From Rutidosis leptorrhynchoides (lineage: Eukaryota; Streptophyta; Magnoliopsida; Asterales; Asteraceae): a stretch of DNA of 64,000 nt. The notes beneath the pieces are model-generated. The model was not told the DNA's origin. It saw only the letters and a program-made list of their open reading frames with translations, and ran no database searches. Shown one piece after another: positions 57,399 through 64,000 of the stretch (position 1 is its first letter; each line of letters opens with the position of its first letter). The stretch lies in NCBI RefSeq assembly GCF_046630445.1, contig NC_092336.1:205997001-206061000 (forward strand), read 5' to 3'. The translations under genes and the position numbers were made by a program.

Positions 57399-58850
57399 TT
57401 AGTTAGCTGTGGTGTCGAAATTGTGATTAACTTCGTTGTCGACTTCCATCGGACTATCTATGTAGTGTTTAACTCTGTGACCATTAACTTTAAATTCAAT
57501 CCCATTTGAATTTATCAATTCTACTGTTCCGTATGGGAAAACTCTTTTGACTATGAATGGTCCAGACCATATTGATTTCAATTTTCCAGGAAATAGCTTG
57601 AATAGTGAATTGAAAAGAAGAACTCTGTCTCCTTCCTTAAATTCTTTTGAACTTCTGATTCTTTTATCATGCCATTTCTTCGTTCTTTCTTTATAGATTA
57701 ACGAATTATCGTATGCTTCATGTCTTAATTCTTCTAATTCGTTTAGTTGACTTAATCGTAGACGTCCGGCTTCATGTAAATCAAGATTACATGTCTTCAA
57801 AGCCCAAAATGCTTTGTGTTCAATTTCTACTGGAAGATGACATGCTTTTCCATAAACAAGTCTAAAAGGTGTGGTTCCAATTGGAGTTTTGTAGGCTGTT
57901 CTAAAAGCCCAGAGTGCATCCTCCAATTTAATGGACCATTCCTTCGGATTTGATCCTACGGTTTTCTCTAGAATACGTTTTAAAGCTCGGTTGGTATTTT
58001 TAACTTGTCCACTTGTTTGTGGATGATATGCGGTAGAGATTTTATGAGTTACTCCATATCTTTTAAGAACTTTCTCAAGTTGATTATTACAGAAATGAGT
58101 ACCCCGATCACTTATTAAAGCTTTCGGTGTTCCAAACCTTGCAAAAAGACGTTTTAAAAAGTTGACTACAACTCGTGCATCGTTAGTTGGGAGAGCTTGT
58201 GCTTCCGCCCATTTAGATACATAATCAATGGCTACGAGTATATATAGATTATTATGAGATTTTGGAAATGGACCCATAAAGTCAATACCCCAAATGTCAA
58301 ATACTTCACATACTTGTATGACATTTTGTGGCATTTCATCACGTTGACTTATTTTTCCGGCCCTTTGACAAGCATCACAGGATTTGCAAAGAAGGTGTGC
58401 GTCTTTGTAAATTGTAGGCCAATAGAATCCAGCATCATAAACTTTTCTTGCTGTTAGTTGAGGCCCATAATGCCCTCCAGTTGGTCCTGTGTGACAATGG
58501 TTTAATATTTTACTAGCTTCATCTCCAAATACACATCGACGTATTATTCCATCGGGACAACTTTTAAACAGATGTGGATCTTCCCAAAAATAGTGTTTTA
58601 TATCACTGAAGAATTTCTTTCGTCTTTGGTACGATAATCCTTTTTCAAGGAATCCACAAACTAAGTAGTTTGCATAGTCTGCAAACCATGGAATTTCTTT
58701 ATAATCTATCTTCAATAGATATTCATTAGGAAAGTTGTCTTGTATAGCCGATTCATTTAGAACTTCTAATTCAGGATTTTCAAGACGAGAAAGATGATCA
58801 GCGGCGAGATTTTCTGCTCTTCTTTTATCTCGGATTTCAATATCAAACTC
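57399..58850 (-). pseudogene. Athila-2 pol: RNase H end and integrase, active site lost
   Basis: The frame is open from just after the TAA at 58853-58851 down to 57399. It includes the zinc residues (CKSCDAC), D (GIDFMGPF) and D (LISDRGTHF). The third catalytic residue is changed: [11 protein letters not shown] where Athila-1 has [11 protein letters not shown] (GAA to AAA, near 58004). The enzyme would be inactive even if the frame were restored. Confidence 0.88.
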
Positions 58851-60278
58851 TTATAAGAGTAAGATCCAACGGATTAATCTTGGTTTAGCATATTGTTTTG
58901 AAAATAGGTATCTAAGAGCAGAATGGTCGGTATAGACCACCGTTTTTGCTAGAACGAGATATGATCGAAATTTGTCAAAAGCAAAGACAATAGCAAGGAG
59001 TTCTTTTTCAGTAGTTGTATAGTTCGTTTGTACTCCTTGTAATGTCTTACTAGCATAATATATAGGTTGAAATCGTTTTTCAATCCTTTGTCCTAAAACG
59101 GCTCCCATTGCAAAATCACTTGCATCGCACATTAGTTCAAATGGTAGATTCCAATTTGGTGTTATCATGATCGGTGCATTAGTGAGTTTCTCTTTAAGAA
59201 TATTAAAAGATTTGATACACTCATCTGAAAAGATGAATGGAGCATCCTTTTCTAGGAGTTTATTCATAGGAGTGGCAATTTTAGAAAAATCTTTTATGAA
59301 ACGTCGGTAAAAACCGGCATGCCCTAGAAAACTCCTAACTCCTCTAACATTGGTGGAATGTGGAAGTTTAGCAATTACATCTACTTTAGCTCTACCCACT
59401 TCAATTCCTTCTTTTGAAATTTTATGTCCAAGAACGATGCCTTCTTTAACCATGAAATGGCATTTCTCCCAATTAAGTACTAGATTTGATTGTTCGCATC
59501 TAATAAGCATTCGTTCCAGATTAACTAGACATGATTCAAATGTATCACCGAAGACTGAAAAGTCATCCATGAAAACTTCCATGCATTCTTCTATCATGTC
59601 GTGAAAAATCGCCATCATACACCTTTGAAAGGTTGCAGGGGCGTTGCAAAGTCCAAATGGCATGCGTTTGTAAGCAAAAGTACCATAAGGGCACGTGAAC
59701 GTGGTTTTCTCTTGGTCCTCGGGTGCTATTGGAATTTGAAAATATCCGGAAAATCCATCTAGAAAACAATAGTAACTATTCCTGGCTAATCTTTCCAACA
59801 TTTGATCAATGAAAGGTAAGGGAAAGTGATCTTTTCTGGTGGCGTCATTTAATTTTCTATAATCAATACATACACGCCATCCCGTTACAGTCCTAGTAGG
59901 AATAAGCTCATTTTTCTCATTTGTAATGACAGTCATGCCACCCTTCTTAGGCACGCATTGAACTGGGCTTACCCATGGACTATCAGAAATTGGATAAATT
60001 AGACCTGCATCTAGCAGTTTAATAATCTCTTTCTTAACTACATCTTGCATATTAGGATTTAGTCTTCGTTGGCGTTGCACATACGTTTTATGACCTTCTT
60101 CCATAAGGATTTTATGTGTGCAATACGAAGGACTTATGCCTTTAATATCATGAATCTTCCATGCAATGGCTGGTTTATGAGCTTTCAACACAGAAATGAG
60201 TTGTGATTTCTCATTTTCAGTAAGAGAAGACGATATTATTACAGGTAATTCAGATTCACCATGTAAATAAGTGTATTC
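58851..60278 (-). pseudogene. Athila-2 pol: reverse transcriptase and RNase H
   Basis: Open between TAG near 60279 (PLPNH then stop; Athila-1 has TTG) and TAA at 58853-58851 (WILLL then stop; Athila-1 has CAA). It contains [34 protein letters not shown], the RNase H entry [14 protein letters not shown] and [19 protein letters not shown]. The arginine codon lost in Athila-1 is intact here. Confidence 0.87.
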
Positions 60279-61142
60279 CTAATGGTTTGGAAGTGGCTTT
60301 AACTCTAATTTTGGAGGTTCTTCTATCGATGATTTGTATCGATATCTGTCTTCTTCTTTTAGCATTTGAATTTCTTCTGTTGTTGGTTCATATCCATTAG
60401 CTATAAGTGTAGCTAACATTTCAGCTTCATCAATTGGTTCATTACCTTCTCCTAAAGAACATTCTCCTGTTCCTTGTAATTCTGGAAATTCTTCTAATAA
60501 TTCTGCATGTGCATCTATAGTTTGAATATAATAACATGTTTCATCTGTAGATTGTGGTTGTTGCATTGCTCTATCAACTGAAAAGGTAACACTCTCATCC
60601 TCTATACTTAGGGTCAGTTTCTTACCGAACACGTCTATCATTGCTTTAGCCGTGTTTAAGAATGGTCTTCCTAATATGAGAGGAACTTGAGAATCTTCTT
60701 CCATGTCCAGAACAACAAAATCTACTGGAAATACTAAAGTACCAACTTTAACTAGCATGTTCTCCATTATTCCTCTAGGATATTTTATTGATCTATCGGC
60801 TAGTTGTATGCTTATTCTGGTTGGTTTCAATTCTCCAAGATCTAGTTTAGCGTATAGTGAATACGGCATTAGATTTATACTAGCACCTAAGTCTGCCAAT
60901 GCTTCTATTGAACTAAGACTACCCAGAAAACATGGAATTGTGAAACTTCCTGGATCAGATAATTTTTCTGGTATCTTATTCAACAGCACTGCTGAACAAT
61001 TAGCATTCATGGTAACAGCCGAGAGTTCTTCCATTTTCTTTCTATTTGAGATTAGATCTTTCAAGAATTTAGCATATCTAGGCATTCCTGAAATTACATC
61101 AATGAAAGGAAGATTTACATTTATCTGTTTAAACATATCCAA
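60279..61142 (-). pseudogene. Athila-2 pol: protease and linker to RT
   Basis: 287 codons starting MDMFKQINVNLPF, with ALADLGASINLMP and VPLILGRPFL. It reads through the site where Athila-1 has a stop (EEFPELQGTGECSLGEG) into the linker (EEIQMLKEEDRYRYKSS) and ends at TAG 60281-60279 in the sequence before RT. Confidence 0.86.
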
Positions 61143-61172
61143 GAATTTGGATTGCTCGGCTTCAAGTTTCTC

Positions 61173-63002
61173 TTACTTCATTTTACTCGGGTAAGGAAGT
61201 GGTGGTTGGTATGGTTTAACATAAGGTTTAGCCTTAACTGTGTTATCTTCATTAACCTTTTCAACTACCGGTTCTTTTTCCTTATCTTGATCAGGTTGTG
61301 GTTCTTGTGGAGTAGGAATAGCTTCATCAGAAGTTACAGGTATTTCAGGTGGTTTAAGTGTTGTACCACTTCTTGTGGTAATGGCTTTAGCTGTTTCATT
61401 CCGGGGGTTAGCATTTGTATCACTAGGTAGACTTCCCGGTTTTCTTTCACCTATTAACCTTGCTAGGTTACTTACTTCTTGTTCCAGATTTTGAATAGAA
61501 GCTTGTTGATTTCTAAATGCTTGAGCATTTTGTTCATTAGTTTGTTTCTGAGATGTGAAAAATTGCGTTTGAGTTTCAACTAGCTTCGTCATCATGTCTT
61601 CTAAATTCGGCTTTTTATCATCGGTTTGTTGTGGTGGTTTGTTTTGAAAATTAGGTCTTTGCTGATTGTAATTATTATTGGATACTTGTTGATTGCTAGG
61701 ACTTTGTTGGTTGTTGTATGGAATATTTCTGTTATAATTCTGGTTTTGATTGTAAATCGGTCTTGGCGGTTGATAATTATTCTGATAATTATTTCCAGGC
61801 CTTTGGTTTATGTATGAAATATTCTCTCTTTGTTCCATTGTTAATTCAATACTGAGACAATCTTTTGTCAAATGTGGTCCTCCACACTGCTCAAAACTAA
61901 TTCGTATTGAGTGAATATCTTTAGTCATCTTTTCCATTCGTCTCTCCACAGCATCTATCTTTGCGGAAATGGAATCTAAGTCATGGCTAGAATCGGCTCT
62001 AGCTGCTTTAGATGATCTAACGATATCTTTTTCTTGGTGCCACTCATGTGAGTGGGAAGCAGTGTTACCAATAATTTTGTAAGCATCAGTTTCGGTTTTC
62101 TTCATAATAGAACCACCAGCTGCTATATCTATGTCTTTTCTTGTAGTGATGTCGCATCCTTGGTAGAATATTTGTACTATTTGACAGGTGTCTAAACCAT
62201 CTTGCGGACATCCTCTTAACAACTTTCCAAATCTTGTCCACGCCTCATATAGAGTATCATTCGGCTTCTGTGTGAACGTAACAATTTCTGCTTGAAGTCT
62301 TACGGCTTTAGATGCAGGAAAGAATTGTTTAAGAAATTTTTCAACTAAAACATCCCATGTATCAATCGCCCCTTCAGGTAACGATTCCAACCAATCTTTG
62401 GCTTCTCCCTTTAAAGTCCAGGGAAATAACATGAGATATATCTGTTCATCCTCCACTTCTCGAATTTTAAATAGTGTGCAGATCCTATTAAAGGTACGTA
62501 GATGTTCATTTGGATCTTCCTTCAGCGCACCACTAAATTGGCATTGATTAGTCACCATGTGTAGAATTTGTCCTTTGATTTCATAATCTGGCGCATTAAT
62601 GTCTGGATGAGTAATTGCGTGACCTTGGCCAGTGCGTTTAGCTCTCATTCGGTCTTCCATACTTAAAAGTTCCAGATTCTCCATAATTGAACTTGTTGAA
62701 TCGGAATCACTAGAGGATTCTGATTTAATGGTTCATTCCTCAACAATCTCTGTTTGAATGATTGGTGGTTCCGGAGGAAAGGTTAGTGGTTCAGGATCTA
62801 CGAATCGTTCCTGAATATTCTCCGGATTCTCAATTGTGAGGTCGGGTTCAAAAAATGGATTATCGGAAATTTGAACTGAAGTACTTGGTCGACTGGATGA
62901 CGATTCTAAAGAGAAATCAACGGCAGTAATATTTGCTAAATGTCTTGATCTAGTTACAGGTGGTGAACGTACAAAAGGTGGTGAACGTCTTGCTCGGTGC
63001 AT
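61173..63002 (-). pseudogene. Athila-2 gag, broken
   Basis: ATG at 63002 (MHRARRSPPF). TGA at 62735-62733 (EIVEE then stop; Athila-1 has CGA) ends the first part. The frame continues from about 62684 through the capsid-like region (the codon mutated to stop in Athila-1 is TAT here, DYEIKGQ). The zinc knuckle has lost its first cysteine (FEQCGGPHLTKDC). It ends at TAA 61175-61173, one codon before the place where Athila-1 has TAG. Confidence 0.86.
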
Positions 63003-64000
63003 TCACTGAATATCCTATTAGTTTTTTAAAAGGAAAGAAAAATTATAATAAGTTATCCAATCAATAGACTTTTCTGATTTTGCCCACGTTTCGAATAGCC
63101 AAAAGATGCAGCAGAGGGGCAGGATTCGTTTGGTCTCAATATAATTGAGTACTGTTTGGCTCCAATAACCCGGTCCACGTACAAATCCAACTATTACTAC
63201 GAACCAGAAAATTTTGATGTCTATCAATTTAACCACTTAAAATAAATTTTCGTAATTTTAAGAAATTTAGATAAGAAGTAGAATAAAAATCTATGTCCTA
63301 AAACTAGAATAGCGAGAAATAAGAAAGAAAAAGAGTTCGTCGAAAAAGGTCGAAAAAGAAAAAATGGTTGAAAAATAAAAGGTGACGGAAAAATAAAAGA
63401 AACTTATAAAACTTAAAAATACTTGACTAACCTAACCTTATTACTACAACTAACTTAAAATTATAATCGCAAATTGAGATTACTAATTGGAATGATAATT
63501 GATACATAGGTAAAAGTCGTCTAAAAATATTAAAGCTTACAGGAAAAACTAAATCCCAAATGGAAATAACTTAAAAAGAAACTAAAACTTAAAAAGGCGT
63601 CGCAAAATTCTAGAGTACCTAAATCTTAGTCTAAAGAAAAAGCACTTAAGGAATTCTACGGCAAAGCCTAAAAATCTAGAAGTAAAAATAACTATGGCAA
63701 AAACTAAGTTTAAAACTAAATATGAGCTAAAAATACAAATATTACGCTAAAACGATTAAAAAGGGACAAAATATAAAAATATACAAAAAGTTGTAAAAAG
63801 TACAATTTTTATAAAAATATTATTTTTATATTATTTATTTATTAAAACTATTAATTTTACAAATTAATTAAACTAATTAAACAAAATATTAATAAAAACT
63901 AAAATAAATTTTTAATTAAAACCTAATTAGGGTTTTATAATAATAATTATAATAATTACTCGTAATTAATGCCTGATTAGGGTTCTGTCGGCGTGTCAGG
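63003..64000 (-). other. Athila-2 5' leader, cut by the window end
   Basis: It matches 28959-29950 with high identity (A-rich runs at 63260-63790). The window stops just before the GC palindrome pair and primer site expected from Athila-1. No gene signature. Confidence 0.75.

Larger units (their letters stand above)
36430..64000 (-). mobile_element. Athila-type element (Athila-2), incomplete in the window
   Basis: The same family and gene order as Athila-1. The 3' LTR is 36430-38419, the internal region 38420-44098 and 57225-64000, split by Tekay-3. The window ends in the leader, about 500 bp short of the primer site. The left target duplicate should be CAATG (36425-36429). It carries its own set of nonsense mutations and an integrase active-site change, so it is dead. 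Its LTR is closer to the solo LTR at 9577 than to the Athila-1 LTRs, marking two subgroups. Confidence 0.9.

Noticed and set aside
1..64000. tRNA, rRNA, CRISPR, riboswitch or bacterial operon structure
   Set aside because: None was seen. Gene structure with introns and LTR retrotransposons marks this as plant nuclear DNA, where CRISPR and operon features are not expected.

Overview
The window is AT-rich plant nuclear DNA, most likely from a eudicot. The way the retrotransposon gag proteins read makes me lean to Asteraceae, but that is inference. It holds one conserved host gene at the left edge. Almost everything else is a nest of LTR retrotransposons inserted into one another.

Layout. 1-900: AT-rich flank with a probable hAT-type MITE. 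914-4029 (minus): a five-exon NPG1/NPGR-family TPR gene, with a 5'UTR intron reaching about 4750-4900. 5134-13127 (plus): a complete but dead Ty1/copia element of Ale type (TSD GTACT), whose reverse transcriptase is split by a solo Athila LTR (9577-11584, TSD GTATA). 13645-15392 (plus): part of a Tekay-type LTR. It is cut at 15393 by a second Tekay element (Tekay-2, minus), of which this window holds two LTR pieces (15393-15513 and 33008-35767) and the 3' end of pol (35804-36429). Inside the Tekay-2 LTR sits Athila-1 (15514-32464, minus), followed directly by a second partial Athila internal region (32465-33007), so the arrangement is LTR-internal-LTR-internal. Athila-2 (36430 to beyond 64000, minus) lies in the Tekay-2 integrase region. 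Athila-2 is in turn split by Tekay-3 (44099-57219, minus, TSD ACAGG).

The Athila copies encode gag and pol (protease, RT, RNase H, integrase). Downstream of pol come a small Cys/His-knuckle ORF and an ATHILA ORF-1-type protein that appears to be spliced. Both copies carry several nonsense mutations. GC-rich palindrome pairs recur in the LTRs, in the leader and ahead of the ORF-1-type gene.

The most interesting object is Tekay-3. Its two 3254-bp LTRs show no length difference and look identical. It has a perfect 5-bp TSD and an uninterrupted 1541-codon gag-pol. Between its primer-binding site and gag it carries extra genes in the same orientation: an acidic repeat ORF in two overlapping frames, and a 227-aa F-box protein of the At2g35280-like kind. 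A second copy of the polypurine tract lies between the F-box gene and gag. It looks like a young, possibly autonomous retrotransposon that has captured a host ubiquitin-ligase adaptor gene.

All calls are from reading the sequence by eye; no similarity search or alignment was run.
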